From Torymus aiolomorphi (taxonomy: Eukaryota > Arthropoda > Insecta > Hymenoptera > Torymidae), in assembly GCA_036365515.1 (NCBI GenBank), contig CM070873.1, positions 44,445,157 to 44,509,156 of the forward strand: DNA of 64,000 nt. The letters run 5' to 3'. Within the stretch, counting starts at the first letter, position 1. Every line of letters starts with the position of its first letter. Shown one piece after another: positions 39,605 through 54,239 of the stretch. The position numbers and the translations under genes are program-made. A model generated the notes under the pieces. That model was not told the origin of the DNA, did no database searches, and saw only the letters and a list, made by a program, of their open reading frames with translations.

Positions 39605-39945
39605 GGGGGTGCCATAGCCGTATCATTACCGACTGAGCATTGGCACAGTTTCAAGCTTATTAAAAATAAAATACGTAGAATCACAAAAAATCAAGAGAAC
39701 ACCCTTCTGCGGTTTTGAACGTTCTATCATCCAGTAAAAGTTTGAAGTCGAAATATCAAGTGGTTTTTGCAAAAACTTTGAACAAAACAAAATTCGGTTT
39801 CGTTCAAAGTTTTACTGGGTGATAGAACGTTCAAAACCACAGAAGGGTGTTCTCTTGATTTTTTGTGATTCTACGTATTTTATTTTTAATAAGCTTGAAA
39901 CTGTGTCAATTGCTCGGTCGGTAATGGTAGGACTATGCCACCCCG
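39605..39945. mobile_element. TTAA-flanked palindrome, GGGGGTGCCATAG ends
   Basis: GGGGGTGCCATAGCCGTATC mirrors GGACTATGCCACCCCG, and the two ~165-bp halves pair almost base for base around a short centre near 39775-39800. TTAA lies on both sides. A second member of the family starts at 63650. Confidence 0.85.
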
Positions 39946-39979
39946 TTAACACAGGAAAATGGTATGGTGACAGTTTTAA

Positions 39980-40554
39980 GGTAGCTCACGCGGGCTAGTA
40001 AACCTAAAGTTATGAAATTTGTTTACAAAGATTCATTTACACATTCTAATCTTAAAACTGATATGACAGGAAAAAGGGTTCTTAACAAAACGAAAAAAAT
40101 TTTTGTTATAAAATGTCCAATGTTGCAAAAGTAAATTTTGTCCACTAAAAAAAAATCGATAAGTATTTATAATCTTTTTTGTTTTTTATTCAATTTTAAT
40201 TTGCAAGGTCTCATTTTCTTCCTTGTTCAATTTCAGGGGGAGGTACCCATATCAAAATTGGAAAATTTTCAAAACCTGCTAGAATTATATGCAAATGTTT
40301 ATAAAATTCAGTGACAAATCTACAATTGAAATTGAACAAGGAAGAAAATGAGACCTTGCAAATTAGAATTGAATGAAAAACAAAAAAGATTATAAATACT
40401 TATTGAGTTTTTTTAGTAGACAAAATCTACTTTTGCAAAATTGTTATGTTAAGAACCCTTTTTCCTGTCATATCAGTTTTAAGATTGGAATGTGTAAATG
40501 AATCTTTGTAAAAAAATTTCATAGCTTTAGGTCTACTAGCCCGCACGAGCTACC
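39980..40554. mobile_element. TTAA-flanked foldback, GGTAGCTC ends
   Basis: (TTAA)GGTAGCTCACGCGGGCTAGT mirrors ACTAGCCCGCACGAGCTACC(TTAA). Inner arms such as CTGATATGACAGGAAAAAGGG and GCAAGGTCTCATTTTCTTCC are also mirrored. No protein is encoded. Confidence 0.8.
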
Positions 40555-40920
40555 TTAATCGCCCATCAATTTTTCTTATGGAGATTTAATACGGGAAAAA
40601 TGGACGAAAAGTAACGTAAAATACCCAGTAGTCGGACAACACGAATTTCGGACGTAGTACTCGAACAGCGATAAAAAGAACTACTATAATTGGTTAATTC
40701 GAAAAAAAATTTGTTCATTAGCATTCTTTGAGATATTAACTATGTAGTCACTATGACATTGTGTTGACTTTACTTCTCAAATGTTCATGTAATGAGGTAA
40801 AAATTTTTCAAGGTTATAGCTTTCGATGCATGGATAGCCAAATCTCTGTCCAACTTTAGATACCTCACAATTTCTATAACACCATAGTGGGGCACATTTA
40901 AAAACATGGTCCGACTCGAG
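40555..40920. other. Short intronic gap
   Basis: No gene or repeat recognised. Confidence 0.5.
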
Positions 40921-42719
<1,799 letters not shown>

Positions 42720-45700
42720 GACTACTGGGTTCTAATGACGTCCGAGTACTGATTTCAGTTTGATATAGCTTGTCCAAGTACACCGGTCTGTAGGTATTTT
42801 CTTTTAACGATATTATTTTAATAAATAAGCTAACAAAGAAGACATTTAATAAAAGAAAATATATCTACAAGATTTGAACTATCCACTGAGATCATAAGTT
42901 TTCGTGTATTGCGATTAGTTTTGACGATATAAGACATTATAAAGATTGTATGTGCAAAAGTATCTGAGTACTGACTCTTTTACCTTAGTCACTGATAATT
43001 AACCAATGGCAAGCTCTTAAAAGTGCCAACAGATATTCCACAAAAAAGCGATTGAAGTAGAAGAAAAGAGCTTTAATTTATTGAATATCAGCGACTACTT
43101 TTCGTCCACTTTTCCCGCATGCTAAATTTCCGTAAGAAACTGTGCGGTCAAAACTATCACAAGAACGGTTTCCTGTGTTTGAAAGTTTTTCCATATATTG
43201 TGTGGTCTATATAAAACAAGAAAAAAACTTATTGCAGAGGTGTGCCTAAAATCGTTTTTATGACCGAATTAGGGGCAATTTTCAAAAAAATCGCACACAA
43301 TATCTCAATATCGGTTAACTTCGCGAACTTCACGCGCCAGAACCCCGCACTCAAACTCCGCTCACACATAAAGCCGCAGGACATAATTTACTCCCCAGAT
43401 ACATCCATCCCCTTCGACCCACCATCACCACCACCACCCGCCACTGACCCACATCTCCCTATGTAAAAAATCCCCGTGTAATAACAGGTGCCCTTCGCTC
43501 CGCTCTCAACCTCCCACACACAATGCGCCGATCTCCGTGAGATGCGCTCTCACAGCGCTCGGATCCCGCTACGATCGCCCGCTCGCCTATAATACGCCTA
43601 CTCCCATGCACATCTATCTACCTTATGCACGCGCTCCACATACCCAGATGCACACTCCAACTGGGTCGCGCTTGAATTTTTGCCCGCCTATCATCTAGAT
43701 ACGGCGCTCCGCGGCCTGCGGCTGCTATACACACACACAGAGCCCCCAGTGCGGATGAAAATCCCTATATATACTGGTACATGGACACACACACCTACTC
43801 GTCTGCAATCGACACTACGTGCGCGCGGTGCGCTGCGCCCCCAGCCTGACAGCCGGGCGAGCGTCTACAGTTATTACCTTGCTCTATTTAACACGCCGGA
43901 GCCGGTCGGCTAGCCGCAACCAGACGTGCTGAGAGAGGCAGAGATATAGGAGCGAGGGAGATGTATGTATATATATTGGCGAATTTGGTTGCTGATCTCT
44001 GGATTTTCTTTCATCCCGGTGTATATATATATAATTAACACGTTTATGTACGCGCGCAGAACCGCGCGGTATTCATTTCCCACGCGCGCGTATATGGTAC
44101 TTTTTTTTTTCTTCGCGTCTCCTGCGCATAAAGACGAATGGCTTAATCCGGCGCGCGACCGTTCGATTGTAAATTAGATTGGTTAAGTTTTTTTCTTTTC
44201 ACCGCCACGGGGTACGTGCGTACGTACGTACGCGAGCGCGACAATTCCCGCTGTGAAATATTGCCGCTAATGCGCGTGTACGCGCGTGATTTACGCGAAG
44301 ATGACTGGCGCAGACATAATGACCTTTGCGAATTCGCGCTGCACCGGGTATATGTATATGTGTGTGTATACAGTTATATACAGAGGCTGAGAGAGTGGCA
44401 ACGACGCGGCGGGTAATCTGGGTCCCCGTCGAATGATTTATCAGGAAAAAGGAAGAGCCCGGTAAGGAAGGAGCGAGAGATAAGGAGGAGAGACTCGGCG
44501 AATTAGCCAAGGTGAGGAGACAGGTATGTGGAGCGCTGATATAGGCGTGGCGGCGCTGCAGTGTGTGAAACGAAAAATCACGTCGTCGTCTAGCAGCTGA
44601 CGGCCGCCGGTTTATTTATGCGAGTCCGCGCGCTTCCGTTTTTATATCTTATCGGGTAAGGTGTCGATGCCGATGAGCGCCGAGTGAATGGGTTAATTTT
44701 GGAAAACTGGACGTACATACGCAGCGTCTTTATTTTATATATATAAGACATCACACGGGATGGTTTGAGACGCGCTCGCGCGTTATTTATACCCGCAACG
44801 TCAGGAACCTAAGTAATCTCGTTAAATTTTACGAGCAATCTGTGTTCATTATACGCGGGAGCATAGCGCGCGCGCTTATTTACCGAACGTTTTCGCGAGT
44901 TATTGAATAATATATACCCACGCGAGCGCAACATAATGGCGCCCGTTACGGACGCTTTAATATTTTATAAATACGTTGTAAACTTTATTATATCGGCGTT
45001 CCGGCATCTACAATAATAACTCACTTCGACGTCGCGTTGTCTATCCTATATACACAGTCCGATACTTAAAATTCGCCTATACTCTTATACATACAAAGGC
45101 GACCGGTATTCTCTATGTATACACAGACGCGGGAGCATCGTGACGAGGAGGATAGAGCTCGCTGAATGCATTAAATTGATATCTGGTGCATATCGAGCCG
45201 CGGACTCGCGCGGGCCAGAAATACACTGCAGCGGAAAGGAAAAGGACGACGCTGCTGCTGCCATTCCTATGCATCGATAGGTCGAGGCGTGGGAGAGAGA
45301 AAGAGAGGATAGTTCTCCTCTCTCTCTCTCTCTCGGGTATATATACACGAAGAGAGCCATAATAAGATCGCGGGAGTATATGTGTGTGTGTATTATACCG
45401 TTGATCCTCGCGAGAGGGAGAAACGAGGCCGATATATACACCTTCTCTCGCGGGAACGCGCCAGCGGGAAAAGAGCTTTGTTCCGAGGAATCCGGATTTT
45501 TCGTGACGGATGCGCAGCGCCGGTAGCAACAGCAGCAGCATCTGTCGGCCCGATAAAAACCTTTACTACTCGTGTCGCCCACCTGTTCGCTCGCTCGCTC
45601 GCGTATTTGCTTACTCAGAGAGTGGATGTGAGCGTGATTTTCGAAATGTGGACGAGCCGTTAGCCCGTAATACGGTAGTTCGCGCGCGAGCTGTTTAGTA

Positions 45701-46372
45701 TTAGAGAGGCGCGTGAAAGTGGATCAGATGTGGATTTCGGAGGATATTTTTGGTGGAGATGATTGATCGATTGATTGTAGAGGGACCGAGTGATTTGCAA
45801 TTACGCGTTAAGCGATGCGAAAACATTAGAGTATTAGTATATAGAGTGTTCAGTTGATTGTTTGATTGGTTTGATGTTGTGGTGAATTAATATTGTAGCT
45901 CTCGGGGGATTGACGTATCAGCGATACCAATTATTAGCGAACAATGCTCATCATACTGTACAAACTGTTCTAGTTGACATAGAGTCTTATCGTATCTTCT
46001 ATTATTGACGTGGTCTAATAACTTTTAATGCAAAGTACATTATCAAGTTCGATCTGTAGAACGTTAATCTTTAATGAAAATGTTACACATCAGCGACGAA
46101 ACAAGTGAAATAAGCACTCTAAACCTCATGCATTTTACTAATGCGTCGATCAACGTTTCCAAATGATTGTTTTTCTGTATATTTTTACATTGCAACTATA
46201 CTAACAATTCTTTTTGCTATTAAGAAAACGAAAAAATTTAAATCTTTTTGATAAAATATTTTTATTTACCATAACAAATAAAAGCCCGCGTATGGGGCCG
46301 CCGTGGTGAAGCCACCTTAACTCAAACCAGATATCCCCCTACACACAAACTAACTATATAACCTTCAGCCGA
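42720..46372. other. Intronic non-coding block
   Basis: No supported gene. 43320-45800 is CpG-rich with short (GA)n/(CT)n tracts (for example 45317-45335); both flanks are AT-rich. Several 60-165-codon frames here reflect composition only. The block lies in the 13.1-kb intron of the Argos-like gene and could hold enhancers; nothing specific is visible. Confidence 0.5.
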
Positions 46373-47099
46373 GGGCTACTCGCAGTGGAAATCACTGCAG
46401 CAAGGTGTGGTGAAATCGATTCCACTTTAAGTGTCGAAATCGATTACATATAATGTGAAATCATTTAAATCGCTACGCATCGTTAATAATTAACGCCATT
46501 TGCATAGAAGTAAACTTTCTTTACCGACACCTGTTACTTTTGAATCGTAAATTTATTTCTACAAACTATATACTCTCGACGTTGTGTAGAGATTGCTTGC
46601 AAAAGGGAAAAATACCAGTCTACACGCAAAAGTAAAATAAAAAGTATAACTTTTTAATTTTGAAAATGGATTTATTATAATATATGAACTTTTCAGCTTT
46701 TAAGTGGGGTCTTTCGCTAAAAAGCCTATTTAAAGGGTGCTTCCTTGGGCCCTCAATATTTTTAACTCCCAATATTAATATTATTGCTTGCAAAGTAATC
46801 TAAAGTCTAAATTAAAGATGAACTAATTGATTTATAGGTAAAAAATATATCAAATTTGCTTACACAATGAATTCAGAAATTTTAAGAAATTTTAAAAGCT
46901 GTGCATTTGGCTTAAATTTTCAAGATTAATATTAAGTTATAACTTTAGCAAGTCATTGACGACCCATATTATCGGGTCTCATTTACGTTCTTCCTTGATG
47001 GTTTCTAGACACACACACGCACGCACACACGCACGCACAACGGCATATTTTTACTGGCTGAAATAGGCTGGAAGTATAAAAATTGTGCAAGAGTCTCTA

Positions 47100-47715
47100 C
47101 ACTAAGAGAAGAATATTGTTACTGTTAACATATTTATCTATTTGAAATACAACTATTTGACATGTTTAAGGATAAAATGTGATATTGTAATAGTTACAAT
47201 ATCTATATTAACTAATAACATATTCAGATTTGAAAGTAGCTGATGGTAGAAGTTCTTGTAAATTGTAGTTTTTGAATCTAATAGCCAATTTTCTACCAGG
47301 ATGATGTTGTTATATAACAAAAAGGTTTGAAATAAAAACTCCATTTAGTTTTTTACTCCAACGTTTCGGACATTTTTATTGTTTATGCCCCTCATCAGGA
47401 TAAACAATAAAAATTTCCGAAACGTTGGAGTAAAAAATAAATTATGTTTTTATTTCAAACGTTTTTGTTATAAAACAACATCATCCTGGTAAAAAATTGT
47501 CCATTAGATTAAAAAACTACTATAATAAGCATATTGTAATTATTACAATATCAATGTTCTCAGGTAACATATTGAAATTGTTTATGAGAACATGGTAACT
47601 TAACTGTTAGCATAGCATTATAACTGTTACAATGCCTATATTTGGTCATATTTAAAAATACGCATGTTAACAGTTATAATACCGTGTTAACAGTAAACAA
47701 TTCCTTTTCTCAGTG
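47100..47715. mobile_element. Nested CACT(A/G)AGA TIR element, TA duplication
   Basis: The ends CACTAAGAGAAGAAT and TTCCTTTTCTCAGTG are inverted, extend through ACTGTTAACA, and are flanked by TA. A further near-perfect palindrome (about 47270-47515) occupies the centre and holds the hammerhead-like motif. The termini resemble those of the 233-bp MITE at 34531. Confidence 0.7.
47357..47399 (-). ncRNA. Hammerhead-ribozyme-like motif (candidate)
   Basis: On the - strand CTGATGAG (47398-47391) is followed by a predicted stem, GGGCAT pairing with ATGTCC (one G-U), around an A-rich loop, then GAAAC (47367-47363). This is the conserved core order of a hammerhead ribozyme: CUGAUGA, stem II, GAAA. 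Minimal hammerheads of this kind are known in Penelope-like retroelements and retrozymes. Stem III and a cleavage site could not be confirmed, so activity is unproven. Confidence 0.35.
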
Positions 47716-47975
47716 TATTTTATTAAAAAATATTGGTTTAGCGAATGAATGAAAGCGCGCGTTTTCTGTATTTTTATCCTGTATATTTGATATTTGAATG
47801 AGTTTGTTGGTAATTGATATTACTTAATTCTAAGAAATCAAATGAAAGTTTGCTTTTTTCACTTTTATCCTGTGCATTTGATATTTGAATAACGTTGTTG
47901 GCAATTGATATTACTTAATTCTAAGAAAATCAAATGAAAGCTTACTTTTTCTACCTTTACACTATGTCTTTGCGC

Positions 47976-48098
47976 GGTACGAAGAAAAGCCAACTTTGAA
48001 GAGCCAGGCGAAAAAAAGCCGCTTACGCGGAAAAAAGCCAAAAATGTGCCCATTCTTTGGCTTTTTTCCAGCGTAATTGGCTTTTCTTCGTACTTCGC
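47976..48098. repeat. Small palindromic insertion
   Basis: GTACGAAGAAAAGCCAA on the left and TTGGCTTTTCTTCGTAC on the right are exact inverses around AAAAAAGCC/GGCTTTTTT inner arms. Copy 1 of the host element appears to lack it, so it is probably a ~120-bp later insertion. Confidence 0.65.
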
Positions 48099-48402
48099 GA
48101 CGATGTATTCCACAACAGTATATTCATATGGCTACGGAAAGTAAATAAAAAAAAAACATTTTTACTCAGAATGACGCCTTACAAAAAAATGCAGTATTAC
48201 ACGTATATTATTTATTCACTATAAAACTTTAGAATACGATGTCAACTGAATTTAATCTCTAATTTAAAAACGTAGCAATTTTGTGTAGAATCAATTTAAA
48301 TTGATTTCATTGTAATTCTTGAAACCGCTTGAAATCCCCTGAAATCGATTCAATTTTGCTATAACTCACGCGCCATTTTCCCAAGTGAGTATAACCTTCA
48401 GC

Positions 48403-49254
48403 TAAGAGTCCTCTCCACATATCTTCGAACGATCAAACCAAATGAACCAAAAAAGGCAAACCCCTCTCCAGAAAAAAAGAAAACAACACACGACACACGT
48501 ATCATCATTCAATGAACGAAGGAGTAACGCAATTAAGCTGAAAAAGTAGCCTCTCCTCCTCTCTCACTCACAGCGACTTTTACTCAAGCCACTCGACTCC
48601 ATAAGCGCGGCGCGCTCGCGCGACCATAAAGCAGCTTTATCGAGGCGCTTTATACATCCCTCGGCTAACGACGCTCCGCACGCGTTCGCTCGCTCGCTCG
48701 CGCGAGCCCATTTGTCTCTCGCTCTCGCGTGCGCAAAAAGGAGCGCATATAGCAGCGGAGTCAGCGGGGGGAGCAAAAAGCCCTCGCGAGTGCGCGACAA
48801 AGTGACAAAGTGCTGCTGAAGAGAAGAAGAAGAAGAAGAAGGTTCTCTGTATGTATGTGTGTGACCCGAAGGAGCAAGAGATCGAGGCAAGAAAGGCTCA
48901 TTCACTTTCAACCGGTGTGACGGCTACTCCTCGGGAGAGTCCAGAGACGATCGTGACACTGGCGCGCGGCACTTCCGCCTCTGTGTGTCCCTCTCTTCTC
49001 TTAGAGCCTTCGTATATATAGACACGCTGTATCTCGGCTCGATCTCGGATCACGATCGTTTTATCTCTCCCCCGATGACGCGGCGCGCGCGTTCTTCTTC
49101 TTCATTTGCCCGCTGCAGTGCACAGTGTTTTGCCTCCCGCGCGCTAGAAGCTCGCGAAGTCATGGTAGACTTAGCCGGAGGAATCCGCGCGGCCGCAGAG
49201 ATATATTTATAAGTCTCGTGTCTTACTTCTAACTGTAATATAATCGAGAGCGCC

Positions 49255-49290
<36 letters not shown>

Positions 49291-49896
49291 TTAATATATA
49301 TATTATATAGAGAGAGAGTTGACGATGAATATTGAGGGTGTAACGGTGTTTCTTTTTCCTCAGCTTTTTTCGTATACGTATACCTATAATAAAGTTTATT
49401 CTTACGAGTGCGGCGCGGTCGATGCGTTCAGAGAAATGCGCGCGCTGAATGAATGACAAGTGCGTCACTGATGATGATGGGACCGCGACGGCCTGTATAG
49501 GCGTCAAAGATACGAGATCTGTACAATCATCGTCGTCATCGAGCCCGAAGCGCGCACCACGACGCACGAATTACACCTCCAGGTGTTAAACGTTATAACA
49601 GTTAAACGGCCGCGCGTTATGTACATTGAGACTTGTATACGCGAGCGAGTCTCACGCGGGGTAGGTTATATATATACACATGTGTATGTAGATAACAAAA
49701 GAAAGCACAGAAAAACCCCGTCGCATTGTACGCTCGCTCGCGCGCGTGCGGCTATATGCGCATATAATGCCATACAATAATCATCGCTCGATACGTAGGT
49801 ACATACACATACACACACACCGTAATCAATTCCTCGAAACGCCGCAGCCGCCGGTACTGTGTGGGAAAACACAGCGAGCTATGCAGATATTGCCGA

Positions 49897-49932
<36 letters not shown>

Positions 49933-50991
49933 CTCGAGAGCGAGCGCCGCTTTTAAACCATAATTCGACGTTTTACTTATACACTTTCTGAGAGGGGGGG
50001 GGGGGGGGTATATATAATATAACGCGCGCGCGCGAGAGAGCGAGATAGTAGGAAGCAGAGAGCTAACGGACGCTCGCTCGGCGCATTAGCGAGCGGTTTG
50101 GAGAACGCGATGCCGGGAGAAAAAGGTGAGGCGAAGTGTTGTACATACATATATATATATATACACACGTATGCACATATCTATATATACGCGCGGTGCA
50201 AAAACGTTTAGAGAAAGAACGGCTCTTCGCGGAAGGAGAAGAAGAAGAAGAAGAAGAAGGTAACAGCGTTATACTGCACAGTGACTCGTGCGAGTGCAGC
50301 AGCGACAGATGTAAAGGCTGTAGGTAGGATCGCGCGCGCGCGCGCGTGTGTGTGTAGCCGGAAAAAGGCCGCTCGCGCGAATCCGCAGTTCCTCGCCGCG
50401 CGCGTGCAAGAAGAGAGTCCGAATCGTGAATCGAGCCGAGTTCATGACCAATTGTTCTTAATGAAGTGCACGAAGAAACGAGAGAGGGAAAGAGAATAAC
50501 GAGATGCGGAAGAGCGATAAAGAGGGGGAGGCTCTCTCTCTCTCTCTTTCTATCCCTTTCTCTGTATCTCTTCATCTCCCTTCCTGCAGCGTCGAGTATA
50601 TATAACGGGGCGCTCGCGCGCGGAGCTAGAATGAAGAACCGCGAGCTATACGGCGCGCAAGAGGCTAACTAATCCTTAATCAGTTCTACCCGCATTTTTG
50701 CTCATTTGGTATTGACCGCGTTGTAGCTTTACCTCTCCGTAATACACCTCCGCGCTTCGCGGCTGCTTCTTCCGCCTTCACTCGCTCGCGCGGTAGGTAC
50801 AGCTTGTATACATCCGAAACTGTGCCGCCGCCGCCGTCGCCGCCGCGCTCTTCTTCTTCTTCTTCGACAATGAATATATGTACACCTCTGCGCCGTTATA
50901 ACTCAATATTCAGGACGTTTTCTCGAAAGTTCCTAATTAAAGAAGTTTCTGTAGAAAGTATAATAAAGTTTCTTTCTCGGATTTCTCGCAG
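48403..50991. other. CpG-rich end of the 13.1-kb intron
   Basis: No supported gene. It contains (GA)n at about 49256-49287, (GT)n at about 49898-49923, a G-run at about 49996-50008 and several (GAA)n/(CTT)n tracts. The last bases before the exon, TTTCTCGGATTTCTCGCAG, form a good acceptor. Confidence 0.55.
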
Positions 50992-51142
50992 GCGCTGACG
51001 CTGGTGAAGACGTGCGAGCCGGTGGCGGAGATGCGGGAGTGCCGAGCGCCCCGGGACTGGTCGCTCCTCGCACTCCAGAACGTGAGAACAGGAAAGTCCC
51101 ATTACCTGGTCATCTGTCGCTGTCCCGATACCAACATCCTCG
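50992..51142 (+). CDS. Argos-like secreted protein, second visible exon
   Basis: Exon of 50 codons plus one base (phase 0 in, phase 1 out), with acceptor TTCTCGCAG and donor GTGAGT. It continues the previous exon with cysteines at exon codons 8, 17, 42 and 44, the last two as CRCP. The spacing C-x8-C, an RDW after the second cysteine and then CRCP again match the layout of a second Argos-type module. The block around SLLALQNVRTGKSHYLVI is likely the beta hairpin between cysteine pairs. Confidence 0.8.
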
Positions 51143-53324
51143 GTGAGTATATATATATATAAGTAAGGGAGAGTATAAAGGGTATACTACACGGTTAGTC
51201 TCTTTGCTGAGGAGCGAAGGGTTGTCTGGTTTATGGGCCGTGTGTGTGTGGGAGATTTTGCTGAACGTGAGGTTGAGGATAAGAAGATGTCGACCGGTCG
51301 GGATAATATTTCGGTTAGATGCATCGGTATTTTATAAATAGATATATACACCCGATGAATTTTTCATGAGAACTGTTCTATAATAGCTTGCACTTGGAGT
51401 TTCTTTTTTAACTATTGGGTTGCGGATTCAGATGAAAATATGAGACGTGCTAGAGGAAGCCAAAAGTATTCCTATTATATATAAATGAAGAGAGGTAGCA
51501 GTGGTATATCGTTACTTATGGTCAACTTTATGGCGTTGTCGAAAAAGTATTAATGGTGCGTAACGCGATAAAAGGCAGCCTCGCAGTGGCTTGAACTTGT
51601 GAAGGCTTTCACGTGCTTTTGTTCGAGTTGAAGAATTTCTTTGAAAGTTGCGGTAGTCTGAAGTCGAGTTTTGAAATTCCGGTGGAAGATACTGAAAGTG
51701 GAGCTAGAATTTCTGCAATTTATCGATAAATTTTATAGACTACATTTTAAACTGTCATAATTCTTTAAGAAACTGGTGTTTAACAATTTTTGATAAAAAA
51801 AATATACTTGGTTTATTTTTTCTAATATTATCTTCCATTTTTTAAAACTTTATAAAAAGTTTCTAGGTTGAATAATTATTTGTTTGCGACACATATTAGA
51901 GCCTTTCTTCAAAACGTTAAAAACTATTATAACTCGATTATTTCGGAACTCCGAGCGTACTACAGTTTTTTGGTTTCTAAAAATATCTCTCAATGGTTCA
52001 GCTAAATCCGTTACCCGAAGGTGAGACACTCTCCTATAGTTAGGACTAAAAGCTAAAAAGTCATTGTTTTGACTCAGCGCTGCCGTAATTTCAACCTCGT
52101 ATAACCGGGACTATCCACTTTGCCGTGAAATAACTCTTCGAAATGACCGGCAATCAACGAGTATTTTGTATGACATAGATTCTACGATAAAGTAAATAAT
52201 TCACTTTTAGCCGTTGTTACCTTGTTATACAAGTTACTTAGAACAGTTAGTCTCAATTACAATTTTCGCGCTTTAACCATTGATAAAAAACATTCATAAA
52301 TTTCACAAGCTAGGATAACAAAATATCACCTTCAGTGCATTTAAAGATTAAATAATCCCTCCTAAAACGCACGTCACTACACAATTCAAAGCTCGGGATG
52401 ATCCTAGACTCGTTTATATACACATTTCGCTGCGGCTCAGACTTTTTGCTCGCTTACCCGCGGTACACATGTTTTTCTGTCAACAGAGAGCCGCGAGCCA
52501 AAGCGCAATTGATTTTTCCGCCGCGCGCGGCTACGGATTTTCACCTGATGCGACGCTACCGGCAAATTGCCTGGATTTAGCTGTACCGTTATACGAGCGC
52601 CTAGATTTGCTCCGCGACTTTGTGCATGAATCTCTCGCGATGATCAATTTTCTCGCGCACACACGCACACGACAAAAACGAGAAGATATCCCCCAGCAGC
52701 AGCACGTGCGCATAATGAATTTTCGCACCTCGCACACGGCGAGAGAGAGAGAGAGAGAGAGAGAGTTTAATTGAAATTTTATAATCACTTTACGAGCCGC
52801 GCGTACGGATATCCCCATCACGACGACGGCTTTATATGCAAAGCACAAACATTCCTCATCATGTGCATCGCGGGATGAGATTGTAAGCGGCCCTGTATAT
52901 CTCAGTTTTATATTATGCTAGGCATTCAATTATAAAACTATACAATATAATAATATATTTATGTTTCGTTAGATATTTACTATTCTGCAGCAGTGCGTAG
53001 ACGCGATACCCGAAATTGTTGCGCGCCTGAATAATTCGATACAAAATGCAAATTCAACTCGCGTTTGCATTTTTTGCAACCTATGTGCATATATTATATT
53101 TATTTCAGCGATTTATAATGCATATATACGTGCGTGTGTCCATAGATAACGTAAATATTAATACGTTTATATTAATTAACATAAAATTATGGTAATTCGA
53201 GCAGCGAAATCCGCGCTTCACAAGAGTGGCAAATTAACAATCGAGTGCACGCGGGGCGCAATTTTACAGCGAGTTACATGCGCATTTCGGCCAAATTGTT
53301 TGTAACAGCCTCGACCTTTTGCAG
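51143..53324. other. Intron of the Argos-like gene (2.2 kb)
   Basis: Phase-1 intron with donor GTGAGT and acceptor TTTTGCAG. No gene or clear transposon inside. 52380-52900 is CpG-rich with (GA)n at about 52740-52765. Confidence 0.7.
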
Positions 53325-53447
53325 AAGGTCCGATGAGCCACGACCAGCCGACGTACGCTAGTGTGCCTGGTATCCGGGTCTACGGGATGATGTGCGTGCA
53401 GGGTACCAGACGGGGCCGGCCGCTCCGGAACATCCGCAGTATTCGAG
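53325..53447 (+). CDS. Argos-like secreted protein, third visible exon
   Basis: 123-bp exon, phase 1 at both ends, acceptor TTTTGCAG, donor GTAAGA. It encodes DQPTYASVPGIRVYGMMC, whose cysteine is the tenth in the visible protein and would close the second module, followed by a basic tail with RRGRP. Ten cysteines allow five disulphides. A transposon begins 7 bp into the following intron. Confidence 0.8.
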
Positions 53448-53454
53448 GTAAGAC

Positions 53455-54045
53455 CCCTGGTGGAAACTGACTTTATTATTTGCCTAATAAATAGCTAGTT
53501 TTAGTGGGGTATAGCAAAAAACTAGCCACTTTTCTTGGATAGTTCTATATCTATCGATGAAACGATTTTTCCCACATTATTCCACCATTTAATAGATTGA
53601 AAATAGAAAGATTTTTTTAAAGATATACCCAAGCTTGTTCTTAATCATTTCAAAAGTATTAAAATTGGAGAGAAAAAGAAACTATTGGTCAGTTTTTTTA
53701 GTTAGAAAATGGGTAGTAGATGGCTTGTTCTTATGACGAGGAGTGAGAGAGACAGAATCAGGGTTTCAGTTAATATCTAAGAAAGGAGTGCTGTAAATGA
53801 GTTTTTAGTCTGTGTTTATTGTTCACATTTTTTTGTAAGCTATCTATTATAATTGAATGCTCTTAAATGTAATGTCAAGACTATGAGTAAATTTAAATTG
53901 AATATTTTGAGGTTATGCCATTTTTCCAATCTATTAAATGGGCGAATAATAGGGGAAAAGTTTCAACATGGCCATTAACTAGCCATTTATTCTAGCTATT
54001 TACTGACTTTCTGACCATTTTGTAATAGACAAATTTCTACCAGGG
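53455..54045. mobile_element. CCCTGG-family MITE right after the exon donor, AC duplication
   Basis: The ends CCCTGGTGGAAA and TTTCTACCAGGG are inverted and AC flanks both. It is 591 bp, with the family motif GATGAAACGATTTTTC and the inverted GACGAGGAGTGAGAGAGACAG block. Only GTAAGAC of the intron separates it from the exon at 53447. No coding capacity. Confidence 0.8.
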
Positions 54046-54239
54046 ACATGATGTTTTTGATACTCTTATCTAGGAATCAAGACAAAACGGAGCATTTGAG
54101 AGAAAATAATGTAACAAGGTTTCTTTTATATTTATTTTATTTTGCGTTACATAATAACGTGCGCAGTTTAGAGTTGGAATTTTGAAAAGAAAATATGCGT
54201 TGATATTTTGTAGCAAAAATAAGAAAAAAACATTGGATA

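Larger units (their letters stand above)
46373..48390 (-). mobile_element. GGGCTACTC TIR element, copy 2 (inverted) with nested insertions
   Basis: The left end GGGCTACTCGCAGTGGAAATC matches the right end of copy 1, and the right part (TTGATTTCATTGTAATTCTTG, CCAAGTGAGT) matches the left end of copy 1, so orientation is reversed. It carries a nested MITE (47100-47715) and a small palindrome (47976-48098). The direct repeat TATAACCTTCAGC lies at 46357-46369 and 48390-48402, flanking the element. Confidence 0.65.

Noticed and set aside
45085..45582. 165-codon - strand frame
   Set aside because: CpG-rich, simple-repeat driven, with no conserved pattern.
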